A DNA stretch of 64,000 nt from Trissonchulus latispiculum (taxonomy: Eukaryota; Nematoda; Enoplea; Enoplida; Ironidae), in the NCBI GenBank assembly GCA_030248195.1, contig JASAND010015602.1, forward strand, positions 1-64,000, written 5' to 3'. The notes beneath the pieces were generated by a model. The model searched no databases and was not told where the DNA came from. It was given only the letters and a program-made list of their open reading frames with translations. Both the position numbers and the translations under genes were made by a program. Shown in pieces: positions 1 through 10,756 of this stretch (positions are counted from its first letter, which is position 1; each line of letters starts with the position of its first letter).

Positions 1-304
1 TGTCTGAGACTGCGTATATGGTTTTTGGATTGCTTGCCTTTGATATTGTAATTTATTTATCAGCTGGTATAGTAGGAATTGAAAAGCAGCATGCAATACT
101 GCTGAGGCCAAGCCAGCCAGCTAGAAAAGCAATTGAAGTCCAGAACATAGCTAAAAGTTAAGTTAAAGGCAGTGAGCGCAATCAAGGAACGCGCTCAGAA
201 TCATTGCGCGCAAACGCGCTCAGGGACCTTGATTCTGAGCTCCACTGTATATAACAGTTTATTCTATTCCTAGAAATTAGCAATTTATGACCGACATGCA
301 CAGT
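1..304. other. no gene seen; short GC-rich hairpin
   Basis: No coding region is supported. Between about 178 and 240 the sequence forms an imperfect hairpin: AATCAAGG and its complement CCTTGATT flank two copies of CGCGCTCAG. This may be a short MITE remnant. Confidence 0.35.
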
Positions 305-883
305 GGCGACTTACTCATACATAAACTCGTCAGAGTTCTGATTATGCAACTTGAAACCGACTTCATCATCATATAAGCTCACAAGTGTGCCAGAATTAGC
401 CTCCATCCAAGCAATGGCGTCTGCTTTCAATTGATCGGCTTCTTCTATACTGATTGGTGCCTGAGTTCCACTGGATCCCAGTTCTGCTTTCACTGGAAAT
501 GAAATAAGAATGGAAACGAAGAAACAATGTTTGTTTTTCGGTACGCCCCACTCCAGTTGGTTCTAAACCATTTGGAGTACCTAGTGTCAGCTCGAAAATT
601 ATTCTATAAATTTGACTGCGGTGAATAGCTGACACCGAATAATTGTCTTCCCGAGGCCTGTCTTGATTCGCAAAGTCGTAATGTTATTCTTAGTATCCGT
701 TGCAGAAATCAAGTTTAAGAAATAGCTTCAACACTAATGAGCTAATTAAAAATAAGAAATGTATGATTCCTGTTCTACTATTTTCAAGGCTAAAAATTAA
801 AAACATAAAAATGTGTCAATCAATCGCTTACCTTGACTATATAGCCCAGTGACGAATAGGCAGCAATAAAATAGCTTAATCAT
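305..883 (-). CDS. small secreted peptide, two exons
   Basis: Exon 1 runs 883 to 832. It starts with ATG and encodes a classic signal peptide with a hydrophobic core (MIKLFYCCLFVTGLYSQ), ending in phase 1 at a GTAAGC donor. Exon 2 starts at 492 after a TTTCCAG acceptor, also in phase 1, and reads 60 codons to a stop near 311. The predicted precursor is about 77 residues, or about 60 after signal cleavage, with no cysteines in the mature part. Its core, APISIEEA followed by a W-x-EAN segment, a Leu/Asp-rich stretch and G-F-K-L-H, recurs in the ORF at 40155-40403, so the two define a small family. The function is unknown. Matching splice phase and the signal peptide make a real gene likely; the family name is not recognised. 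Confidence 0.6.
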
Positions 884-1432
884 GTCTCGATCAATACAAT
901 TAGTCACTCCTTTAACAGAAAGCTAAAAATATTGAGTAAATTTATGTCCATAAATTCATTGGCCACTGCTTAAATTGACACTGAAATTTACATCCCATTA
1001 GTTTTCAATTTTTAAAGCAGCTTTTTAAAGAAATGTGGAAGTTAAGGGTTACACCTTCAAAAAGCCAAGACTATTGCTGACCTTCTTTTCTAACGACACC
1101 AATATGCACAAGGTTTTGTTTGATGATCCTTTCTGAATGTTGCAAGAATAAAAGGTATGTAAAGTTGCAATCGGAACTGACGCAAGCTATGGCTTCCTGT
1201 TTACAGTTAAGCTAAGTACTTGTCATCGTGGGAAAGCATAAATAAACAGAACTAAACAGGAAAGTAGGTAAAAATCCAAATAACTTTTCCGTTTTACTGA
1301 AGAACAAAGGATTGCATTTAATATACCAGCGACTACAGGGCGCTATCAGGTTTTCAAGGTGTTCGTACATGCATTTGCAAGTGTGAATTTGATTAATTTA
1401 TACTTTAAAGTGCCAACATCCATTGTTGTAGC
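884..1432. other. no feature recognised
   Basis: AT-rich sequence upstream of the small secreted peptide gene. I see no ORF, repeat or RNA gene. It may hold the promoter of that gene, but no specific site can be supported. Confidence 0.3.
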
Positions 1433-1722
1433 GGCCCGGGCCCGAGGAATTTTTCAATTGCGGGTTGGAGCGGATCGAAACGGGCCAGATCGACTCTAGA
1501 AAATACTGTGAATTCACTAAAGTTAGCTACATATTTACTGATTCTGGTTATTTTACAGCAAAATTTAAAATTTCGTAGCATACTTTAGCGTTTCCATTAT
1601 GCATTGATGCATTTGAAATAATATTGTTCGGAAATTTTGGAAATTTTCTTTTGGCAGGCCGGGAGGGCCGAATTTTTCAGCTTGAGACTGGGCCGAAAAA
1701 ATCCGTCGCGTGCTCATCTCTA
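1433..1722. mobile_element. decayed hAT-type MITE with GC-rich ends
   Basis: GGCCCGGGCCCG at the left and CCGGGAGGGCCG then CTCATCTCTA at the right resemble the termini of the well-preserved hAT-like MITE at 58065-58617, whose end is CTCATCTCTA. The left terminus is eroded and no target duplication is visible. Confidence 0.4.
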
Positions 1723-3099
1723 ATAGTAGAGTATTCGCTAATTATACTTTAACCTTGCATCTTTTCGAGTATTTGCTTTTTCAATTAACGACGTGTGCCT
1801 TCTTAGCGAACCAACTCTTTGATCCAGTGCTGGAACTGCTTGATCCAGAAAGAGCGAGCAAAACTATGTATGAGTCACGAACATTTAGCTTTGAGTCACG
1901 CATGGTTCGACTAAAAAATTGACTTTTTTATTGGTTCGCCAAAAGTCGCCTGGCGAACCAGTTTTTGAGTTATTAGTTCATTTTGTGTCAGCTGATAGTC
2001 CATCAAGCGTACTCCATGAGTCACTCTTTAGAATTTAACGAAATTTCAAGGAAAAGCGGAATTTTTAATTAGAATTACAAATAAAAAATGCTAACTCTAA
2101 TCTGCTTAAAGCGTGAAATGGTCCGCTCACCTAGCATGAGCAGTGTTGAAAATAAAATCATGGTTATCGCAGGAAAACGCTAAACTTTGTTTTTCAAGTT
2201 GCCACGTTTTAATTTGCAGTAACAGAGACACCGTCGAATATACTTTCCTGGACGCAGCTTTAAATTGCACCAAATGGATAGAAACATTTGAATTTATGTA
2301 CACGTAGAGATTGCAAAGTCGTGACTGTGTCCGCTCAGCGAAAATACGGTGACTTTACTCCAAAATCCAGGTTATCCCAGGTTGTGCTAATTTTTTTAAA
2401 TTGAGTAAAACGCTATTTTTTGCTGAGAAACGAATGTTGTGGGTTCCCGAATGGCTGCAACGCTTTCACAAGGTGATAATTTCATAACATTGTCAATTAA
2501 ATGCATCAAATTTCGTAAAATAGAGACAATTAGTTTGCTGTTGTAAAAAATTAAAGAAAGACTTTGACTGCACGGCTAGACTAAACTGAACAACATATCA
2601 CTTTAGCAGGTTCACGGGTTCGGTAGTGTATGCCTAGGGAATCTCCTCTCGTGCCTACCAGATAAAGAGTACTAAATAAACTTTAGAACACGATAATTTT
2701 ACTTGAAATTACAAATTAAAAGATACATCTTTTCAAAAATAAGTCACAAAAACAGAAACTATTCTCAAACGAAATTACAAACACAATCTACACTTTACGG
2801 AAACAATGAATGCTCAGCTGCCAGTTGCGCGGGACAATACCCCCAAAAAACCCACTGAACTCGATGAAGTCTAGCCCGACACTGACTAGTTTTTTCTTCT
2901 CTAACATTCAGCCATAGCGCAAAGCCAGCCTGTAGCTAACCCTAATTTGCATTTATTATTCAAGTGGAAATTTCCAATATTTCGAACAGAAAGAAAGTGA
3001 ATTTCGAGTAATATTCCACAAAATACCCCCTCTTTTGAGGCGCGCGCCCTTGCCGCGAATACTGAAAAGTAGGCCAAATTAGTAAATTAAAAGGAAAAT
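1723..3099. other. no feature recognised
   Basis: AT-rich sequence. The only ORF (1710-1922) has no protein-like composition. No RNA gene or clear repeat could be supported. Confidence 0.3.
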
Positions 3100-4900
3100 T
3101 AGCTTAGGTAACCTAGGTACCAGTATGATAAAACGCTTTTGAGTAGAAATTGCAGAACATACAACCTAAAACTACTGCTGGAGAACCGCTCCAGAGACAC
3201 AACACAGTTTGGACGCCACAATACAAGACAAGGGATCCCACTACCGGTCATCCAAGCTGGATAAAACAAAGTAGACAACACAATACACGACAAGACATTA
3301 CGTACTACAACTAGCTATTAAACTACGTACAACCATACAGACACGGGCGAGGGCACAGACAACAAAAAAGAGAATATATGAACATATTCAAAGCCTTTTC
3401 CTGAACCTCCGACAAAACTTTAACTGCAGAAAATTGTATCTGATCTCAAATGAAATAGAAAAAACCAGATACAAAGTCTGACAGTGCCAGAGAACACGAT
3501 ATATTACTAATATAAAGCACATATTATAAAGCATACTTGCAGTAAAGCACCACAGAATCGACATCATGGCATCAAAGAATAGAATGAGTAAAATACAACA
3601 ACATTAGAGCTGGTAGTAGAGCAGTGAACGCAAAAGAAAAAAAAGAACGGTACAATGGCCCAGCCAAGGTAGCGGGCGCCCTTGACAAGAAAATCCGAAA
3701 CCTCCGACAGTCAAGGAAAAGTAAGAAGGACAACAATATTTATAAAAATTTCGTGAATTTCACCCCAAGGCTCCCCCCTACCCACGCATAACCCAAAACT
3801 ACAAACACTCTCCCCCCCCCACCACATAACAAGGGAACAAGGGACAATAACAGCAAGCCTAGTCCCACTACAGACGCTTCGGGGAACCAACACAGTCAAA
3901 CATGGGCAGACACGCCCCTAGCCAACCGCTGGCAGTTCTAGGCACCAGCCCACCCAACATCACTTCTACCGCAAGCCACCAATAACAGCTCCCAAGGCAC
4001 AATGCCAGGCACCAATCACAACCAATACATAAAGTTCTAAAAGCTCGCACCGAGCTGGCCACAAGACACCCGAAATCACCGGTACAAAGTAACAGAAGAC
4101 CACCAACCTGTCCCACCAATGCCCCTGGAGAGCCGCCCCCCACGGGGCTAGAGCCCACCAGCAACCAGATAGCACCCGGGGACAAGAACCGTAGAAACCG
4201 TAGAACCATACCCAACAAGGCCAGAACCCGCACACAACACCAATTAACCGGAACCTCCGATGTTCCACCCGTCCACGAAACAGCCTGGCAAGCACCACCA
4301 GTCCATACAGGGAACATAGGCTCACTGGGGGGGATGGGTGGGGCACATACACACTAATATGCACAAAATAAATGCAAAGATAAATGTACTTTTATTAGTA
4401 ACAAAGATAACCAACATTATAAAAAACAACCTACGAACACATCAATATATGAATCACAACGACAAAACCACAACCAAAGTACATAACATATCTACTACCA
4501 GCTTTCGTACATACTAGCCCTACCTACGAATTTAAGGAGGGAAACGGCCAGCGCTTCCTGCCCCAGGAATCCTAATCCCAGGGGGAGAAGCACTGACAGT
4601 TCCCTATCAAGGAAAAACGGCTCGAAACTAACGGAATCTTTGTGTGAGCGCTGCGCGTCACTCTCCACCCACCCCAGAATCCTAATCCGGGGCTTAGGTT
4701 CGTGACAGCAGCGCCCTACAAGAAGCAAGAAAAATTGAAGCTTCCAGTTAATTACCGCTTATGTGCAATAACATAAAGTGATAAAAAGTTATAAAGCGTG
4801 GTGAAACATAACTCCCCCCACCTACAGACTGAACATTCAGTGCAGCTTCCAAAAAGCGCTGACCCAACTGAGATGAATATTTGAGCCCAGAGAATTTTCC
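3100..4900. other. strongly A+C-biased tract upstream of the env-like locus
   Basis: The plus strand is conspicuously rich in A and C and poor in G and T, most strongly from 3700 to 4350, with runs of C. Open frames on the minus strand here (for example 3868-4364) are rich in G, W, C, L and V because of this bias and look like composition artefacts. The tract ends where the env-like ORF begins, so it may be the degraded upstream part of the same retroelement, but no gag or pol motif is visible. Confidence 0.4.
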
Positions 4901-4951
4901 CCGCCCGGAATCGAGGCAGAAGTCCTGGAAGTCAACCAGTACCAATAATAA

Positions 4952-7107
4952 ATGAACCAGTGGTGCAAGGTGCTCTGCAGGGCACCCAGGAAACCCCAAG
5001 TTATAACGGTCCATTCTGCTTTCACAGATTGGCGCGTGGACCCATTTACCGATGTCCGACATTACTTCTTACACATGCTGTTAGTTTTATGGCTAATGTT
5101 TGCAGTGGGTCTAGCCAGTCAACATGCCAACCATCGGGCACAGCAATATGGTAAAGAGATGAACCTCATGGTGCCAGTCTTGTTGGAAAATGATACGTTA
5201 AACGAGAGAGTGGTGTTAAATCTCGAACATGGAGTTGTTTTTAAAAAGGTAGGCGTTTTAGATGGTTCTAGTGAGACGCTAACTCATTACTTCGTTATAC
5301 CACTTGATTTAAACGTTACGAGACCCCCGTCTATACCCTCGTGCCAGCAAGTCAGCGAAAGCCACTTACCACACCTTCTTTGTTTCTTTAGCCGATAATC
5401 TGTGCGGACTCGCCCATGAACTAAATTCTAGTTTATTTAGAACGTATGATAAAATGAAACAGTCAGAGGCGGCAATCTTGACTGATGTGCAAAACCTAAC
5501 AAAGAGGCCGGCTGGAGAACGCCACGCTAGAGGTATAATCAGAGGATTCGTCTGCCTCTTAGAATCCATATTTGGAAGATGTAATCCTAGGGATGCAGAG
5601 GCTGTGCGACGAGGACTGAGTGTTCTCGAAATGCGCACAGACTCCTTAGCTACCGCAGTCGTGCAAACTCAGAATAAATTAATTTCGGTGGTAAAGATAC
5701 TTAAAGGTGAGAGAAGGCAGACAAATGGTCAGTTTAGCCTGCTTTCGCATGGGTTAAGCGAAGTCTCGAGAAGGCAAGCACGTCTGACCGACAGTACCAA
5801 CAAGATTACCAAGATTACAAGACACGTCTGACGTTTGACGTTGTTAAGTGGGTGATGACAGTAGTGTCTTGGCACGATGAGTTAGCCGCTGCTCACAGGG
5901 TAATTAAGGCCGTTTCAGAAATAAGCCATGGGTATCTCCCGGCTGAAGTAGTATCACCAAGAATTTTGCGCGAGGTTTTGCAGCATGCACAAGATGAATT
6001 AAAAACGAAGGCTCGAAAATTAGAATATGGGGTTGAAGAAGTTGGAGCATATTACAAATTTCCTCTGGTGTCGATGGTGTCGTATGGAGAGGGATCCAAT
6101 GTGCTGAAACTTAGCATTCCAATTACGCAAGATAAACTTGATCTAGATATCTGGCAGGCTACTACTGTTCAAGTGCAATGGAATAGTCCTAGGGTTTATG
6201 GAAAAATAGTTTTGAAGGACCCATACCTTGTAACTAATAGTGATCGTAGTCAGTTCGCAACACTGTCGGGCGACCAACTCGTATTTTGTACTGGGGCATG
6301 GCGCAAACAATGTTCCGAAAAAATTCCGATGATAAGAGGTGCTGAGCATGATTGTTTAAGCACCCTTTTTGGTCGTGCATACCGAGAAACTATTCAGATG
6401 CACTGTGTTATACAGTTGGGTTCCGTCAAAGATGGACACACCTTGGTAAATCTCGCGGCAGAACAAGGGGTATGGTTTGTCGGCTCAGTGGATAGTTCTT
6501 GGATACTGTTTTGCGACCCCTCCCCTCCCGTAGTAGTGCGTGTATGTAAACGTTGTACTATTAAGATATCCTGCGGATGCGGGCTAACTTTAGGAAATTA
6601 TACGATTTCGCCATTGGTTTTCAATTGTAAGCAACAAAGCCTCAATTTGCTAAAGACACAAGTATATTCCAATGTATTGCCGTATGTGTATCCGCAGTTG
6701 GCACACCACAGTACACAGTTCCGACTCCAGGGCGGTCTAAACGTTGATGAAGTTGTCTTGAATGAATCATATAAGGAGGCTTTGCCCACGAGTGGTTACG
6801 GTTCGCCCCTACTAGAGGAGGAACTAGTTATTGATAGGGATGCATTTATACATCGAGAGCAGGCCTTTCAACAGTACAAGACAGCCTAGATGCTAGATTG
6901 TGGTGGAATTCTGCGCTACTAGTTGGAGAGCTGATTCTGCTAACTGCGATCCTTGTATTGGTTCTACGGGAGCACGTTGTGCACCGATGGCTAAATCTCA
7001 GAAATTACTGGGAAGTCAAAAATAGGCAGCTGGAAGCAGTAGGCGTTGCTGAAACTCCCTCTGGCGAAATCGATGTGGCGAATAGTGCGGTTGAAGTAGA
7101 AAATTAG
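4952..7107 (+). pseudogene. env: envelope fusion protein gene, baculovirus F / errantivirus Env-like, frame-broken
   Basis: Four consecutive plus-strand reading frames together match the layout of the F-type fusion glycoprotein. 4952-5398 carries a hydrophobic leader (about residues 42-55 of that ORF) and an F2-like region ending in the characteristic G-V-V-F-K-K-V-G segment. 5454-5831 contains a furin-type R-H-A-R site (residues 23-26) followed by G-I-I-R-G-F, hydrophobic residues, and D-A-E, as in the F1 fusion peptide and following helix. 5852-6889 holds the Cys-rich F1 ectodomain. 6898-7107 holds a W-W-N-S juxtamembrane motif, one transmembrane helix and a cytoplasmic tail. The frame changes at about 5340-5450, 5780-5850 and 6885-6900. 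The first could be an intron, since a good TTTCTTTAG acceptor lies at about 5393, but the other two leave no room for one. In this family the protein mediates pH-triggered membrane fusion. This copy looks inactivated. Neighbouring pol is not visible. Confidence 0.75.
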
Positions 7108-7272
7108 GTGCAATTAGAAGCAAGAAATAAACTAAAAAAATTAGTAAAACTAACTTACAAAAAATGAGTTTAGATTAGCTGTAGTCATTTGTACTGTGTT
7201 TAGATAGTGAAGAGTATGGCCCCAGTCAGGACGTCAGTTGTGGCTAGCTGGTGACGGTACCAAAGGGACGAT

Positions 7273-7722
7273 TTGGAATGGCGTGAGCTCAAAACTCAGC
7301 TGACCGTGCTTACGCTGAAGGTTAACGCAAGCCAGACCAAACGAAACGAGGCATTTAAGGAGTATTTGAATGTCCGAAAGCGCGAAATTGAACCTGAAAG
7401 CAGACTGTTTGATCAGAAGAACAGTGGAAAGCCTACAGCCAAAATGGAAAAAGGGGAGAAGGGGTCGAGTAGAAAGGTTGAAGTGCGCAAAAGTACTTCT
7501 AGCGAAGGATCATCGAAGCGTTCAGTAACCTCAACAGGTTCATCGAGCACTGCCTCCCGAGCAAGTAGTCGAAACCGGTATAGAAGAAATTGCAGAAGAA
7601 TATGTCGCAGGGTATCCAAGTCTCGATCGAAATCCCCCATTACAGGTCGGTTTAAGGGCAGCACCAAGAAGGTTTCAGCCCCGAGGGTTCAACTAGAATC
7701 CTGCCAGTGGAACAGTAATTAA
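7273..7722 (+). CDS. Ser/Arg-rich basic ORF of the env-bearing element
   Basis: A 149-residue ORF on the same strand, 165 bp after the env tail. The first 60 residues are charged and probably helical. Residues about 60-100 are Lys/Ser-rich, and 100-130 contain Arg clusters (RNRYRRNCRRICRR) followed by SKSRSKS. Such a tail suggests a nucleic-acid-binding or nucleolar protein. I do not recognise a family. It is followed after 12 bp by another ORF in the same direction. It is probably an accessory ORF of the element, but could be a degraded fragment of a longer gene. Confidence 0.4.
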   Translation: MEWRELKTQLTVLTLKVNASQTKRNEAFKEYLNVRKREIEPESRLFDQKNSGKPTAKMEKGEKGSSRKVEVRKSTSSEGSSKRSVTSTGSSSTASRASSRNRYRRNCRRICRRVSKSRSKSPITGRFKGSTKKVSAPRVQLESCQWNSN

Positions 7723-7734
7723 CAGTATCCCCGC

Positions 7735-8025
7735 ATGCACTTCAATGAAATTAAAGGGGGCAGTCAGGGTTTTGCGAAATTACCAGGGGAGCTGCGAGAG
7801 AAAGTGCTCGGCGATGTTCGAAATTTTCGGCAGTGGCACCAGCAGTTAGTGGGGAGTCAAGGTCACTGCACCATATCCCCTGCAACCATGCAGCATTTTG
7901 TGCAGATGTGCGTACTTGGCTACCACTCATACGTGGGATCCCCAGTAATTGTCTCCAATATGAAGGATTTTCTAGAACGGCGTTTGCGTAGATTGATTAC
8001 ATTTTGGAATACTGATTTGAATTAG
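7735..8025 (+). CDS. unknown 96-residue ORF of the env-bearing element
   Basis: A plus-strand ORF starting 12 bp after the basic ORF. It has balanced, protein-like composition (W, H, C and R spread through the chain) and looks mostly helical, with a basic C-terminal segment (LERRLRRL). I do not recognise a domain. The tight spacing to 7273-7722 suggests that both once belonged to one transcription unit, or that the two ORFs are pieces of one longer gene. A real function is not established. Confidence 0.35.
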   Translation: MHFNEIKGGSQGFAKLPGELREKVLGDVRNFRQWHQQLVGSQGHCTISPATMQHFVQMCVLGYHSYVGSPVIVSNMKDFLERRLRRLITFWNTDLN

Positions 8026-8184
8026 TCTGAAGTGGGCACATTTGGTATTGTTTTCTAGTAGGGCTGTTAAATTAGTACATTATGATTACGTATTTAAATA
8101 TATGTACTTATGTTAATCCTTTGTATATGTATACGTGGGCTGTATAACTTGATATAAGCATTATACTTTCAGACAGGCCGGAGT

Positions 8185-8628
8185 ATGTCTAGCCTATGGA
8201 GGGAATATGAATGGACGCTACTGATGAAACATCAGTATGAACCAGTATCGAGTTTGCATCTCAGCTATGTGGTTAAACGAGGATTGTCGAAACGTTTTTT
8301 GGCGCTGGTAGTAGGAGCGTCAGACGACCAGAACTTTGACAACAGCCCTGAAGCTGTTTATGTTCAAAGACCTTATCTCCTTGATTCGCGGCACCCGTTT
8401 TCTCTATATGAGACCTCCTTGAAAATTTCAACCCGGCAGTTGAAGAAGCTGGGGGAATGTCAGACCGCTGAACAGTGGGTAAAAGTTTTTAATTGGTGCA
8501 GAACCGCTTACTATATAACTCAACTGGAATATGCTAACCATGTGTATAAACTAGAAGGAGGATTTTTAGCACCCACGAAATTTGGTCTTCGTCCTGTTTT
8601 TCTGGACGAAATGGGCACGGTTCACTGA
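8185..8628 (+). CDS. unknown 147-residue ORF, probably frameshifted at its 3' end
   Basis: A plus-strand ORF with convincing amino-acid composition: many aromatic residues, W-R-E-Y near the start and a W-x-K-V-F-N-W-C segment at about residues 107-114. A second open frame (8582-8800) overlaps the end and continues with similar composition, so the original protein probably ran on past a single frameshift near 8600-8620. No family is recognised. A TATA-like GGGCATAAAAG lies at about 8675-8685 inside the overlapping frame. It is taken as an accessory ORF of the env-bearing element because strand, spacing and decay state match. Confidence 0.4.
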   Translation: MSSLWREYEWTLLMKHQYEPVSSLHLSYVVKRGLSKRFLALVVGASDDQNFDNSPEAVYVQRPYLLDSRHPFSLYETSLKISTRQLKKLGECQTAEQWVKVFNWCRTAYYITQLEYANHVYKLEGGFLAPTKFGLRPVFLDEMGTVH

Positions 8629-9251
8629 GAATGCACAGTATAAACAGTATAGTCTGTTGTTGAGTAAAGCCGTGGGCATAAAAGCAGCCCGAACGTGCCC
8701 GATAATTTTACGTGGAAGAGGAAGCTATGTTCCCGCAGCACTTCAATGTCAATTAGTCAGTGTGTCATATGTGTCAGTCAATCAGTGCTGCATATTTTAG
8801 TTGAGCTCAAGAAAGCTCTGTGTCAAATCAATTGAAACTAAGCTTCGGAGAGAAGAAGAAGAAGAAGTTCAGCTCTCTGCGATTTGAAATGAAGAAAAAC
8901 AACGCATCAGTGTCTGAAAGGCCGATGAGTTTTTTTAGCAAAATTTAAGCCTGGCCAAGAAAGTTATAGCGAGTGTATCAACTTTTAGTGGTTAAAGCAG
9001 TCCGGCAAAACAACTGCCAGGTCCAGTGTAGTTTAATCCAACTTTTGCACTAAAACTCCATTTGCCTGTTTAGTTTCCAAAAAGTTGAAAGAGAAACTGA
9101 GTCTTTGTTACTTAACTGCTAGTTTGGACTTTGGACTACTGGGGCCTATCGAAGTGGGTATTTTTCAATTTCCTTCCGGACTGTAAATTTCCTAACTTTC
9201 TGTATATGAAAATGCTGTTGTGAACCAATGGAACGCAAAGGATCGGATGAA

Positions 9252-10003
9252 GACCGGCCTCCTGTGCTGACCCCTCACGAGGTTTCCCCGTCGAGTCCGC
9301 AAGTCAGGCATCGGGAGGTCCTGCCTCTGGGTCTGGTCCGCAGAGTGGGTCCAGTTCGACATCCTATCTAGATCAGGCGTATATCTATGGCTATACCGCT
9401 GCTCTTCGGTTTGTAATCACGTTCTGCCAGCAAATGCTTCCGTCGATGGAGCAGTTCTTTGTAAGCCACCAATCTTGGATGCCAGGGCCGCCACCGACCT
9501 TTAGGAATTCGCCGTGGCCCACCGGCCCGAATCTCGGCCCCATTTATGTGCCACCCACATACGGCTCCGCGTCTGGAATTGCCTTTCCAGCACCAGCGAT
9601 GTTTGAGTATGCCCCCGGGGCTGGTTTCGGGCGGCAACCAGCGTTCAGTGGACCACCCCGTATGGCTTCAGCGGTTCCCCCGTTCGAACCCCGTGCGGAC
9701 GTTGGGGGAGCTTCTGGCACTCAGATGGATAGTGGCCGGAGTTCCCGTCAGGAGCCAACTCGTTCCGCTGGGCCGAAATCGTTCCCTCTGGTCACGTGCC
9801 CTGTGCTGGGGTGTGACGGAAATGGTCATACTGGCGCCGGCTATTCGCACCGGGCTTGGAGGTTTTGCCCCGTTCTGCGACGCCGGATCATCGAAGTGGG
9901 AATGGATTATGCCGCGGTGCTCCACAGCATTCCCCGCTGGTATACACATATGCCAGACAGCCTGAAGGCGTTGTTTGAAGGTACCAGTGGTCAACAAAAA
10001 TGA
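9252..10003 (+). CDS. Pro/Gly-rich protein with MYT1-like CCHHC zinc finger
   Basis: From the ATG at 9434 this is a 189-residue ORF; the same frame is open back to about 9252. An ATG at 9229 lies in a different frame, which suggests one frameshift. Residues 15-90 are Pro, Gly, Phe and Tyr-rich low-complexity sequence. Residues 122-145 contain C-P-V-L-G-C, G-N-G-H, S-H-R and F-C-P with spacing C-x4-C-x4-H-x6-H-x5-C, close to the CCHHC finger of MYT1/ST18 proteins. The last 40 residues look folded. The locus is much more GC-rich than the surroundings. It could be a Gag-like or regulatory protein of the env-bearing element, or a captured host finger. Nucleic-acid binding is inferred from the finger only. 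Confidence 0.5.
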
Positions 10004-10756
10004 ATGAACTGTTGAACTTCCAAATTATTGGTTACTTGTATAACTTTAAATATTTAATGTAAGTATGGCTGCGAAAATTTTTGTTTGTCGAACTGTGCTG
10101 ATTGTAGTGTTCCAAAAATAAGGTTTTAGTTGTACTGCGCGTAATGCTTAGTTATAAACCTGATTGCTTTATTGTTCTTGCTATTCTTATTCTTGACTTA
10201 TTATCGTCGTATCAGTGCCAGTAGGGCAAATATCATATTTTCATAACTGTCGTATTAATGTCATACTCTTATTATTGTCGTTAATTCTTATCGTTTTATC
10301 TTATTCATTCATCTTATCTCATTAATGTTATCTCATGATTATTCTCTTATCATTATCATTGACAATCTTCGTGTACTGTTACGTGCATTTCTGTATACGC
10401 TTTTGTTTTGCTAGCCTGGAGTGCTCGTGTAGCTTGCGCGTACAAGTTTTGTGCTATTAGGTGCTTGCGATAAAAACGTGTCTTGTAGGGTGTTTTCGAC
10501 GATTACGCGGGGACGCGTACTTTATTGGGGGAAGAAATGTAACCTTAAGGCTGGTCAAAAAAGTTGGTGAAAGCATAGAACACGGCCAGGAGTTACATAG
10601 AATAAGGAAAGATATTGTTTATTTCATGAATTTAGCGATATACAGAAACGTCTAAGTTTTAGGAAAAACGAAAGGTTAAGTTGTTTATCGCCTTTTATGG
10701 CGTGACGTTAAGAGAAGACGACATTAGGAGTCCAACCCACAGAAGATAAGTGGGGG
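10004..10756. other. non-coding 3' region with pyrimidine-rich TTATC/TCATT stretch
   Basis: No gene is supported. From about 10160 to 10375 the plus strand is a degenerate low-complexity tract built from TTATC, TCATT and TTATT words. It separates the last ORF of the env-bearing element from the possible LTR. Confidence 0.4.

Noticed and set aside
3868..4364. Minus-strand ORFs of 132 and 149 residues
   Set aside because: Their G, W, C, L and V richness follows directly from the A+C bias of the plus strand; no motif or codon pattern supports a protein.
5340..5400. Intron as the sole explanation of the env frame change
   Set aside because: A good acceptor exists near 5393, but no convincing donor is seen and the two later frame changes cannot be introns, so decay is the simpler account.
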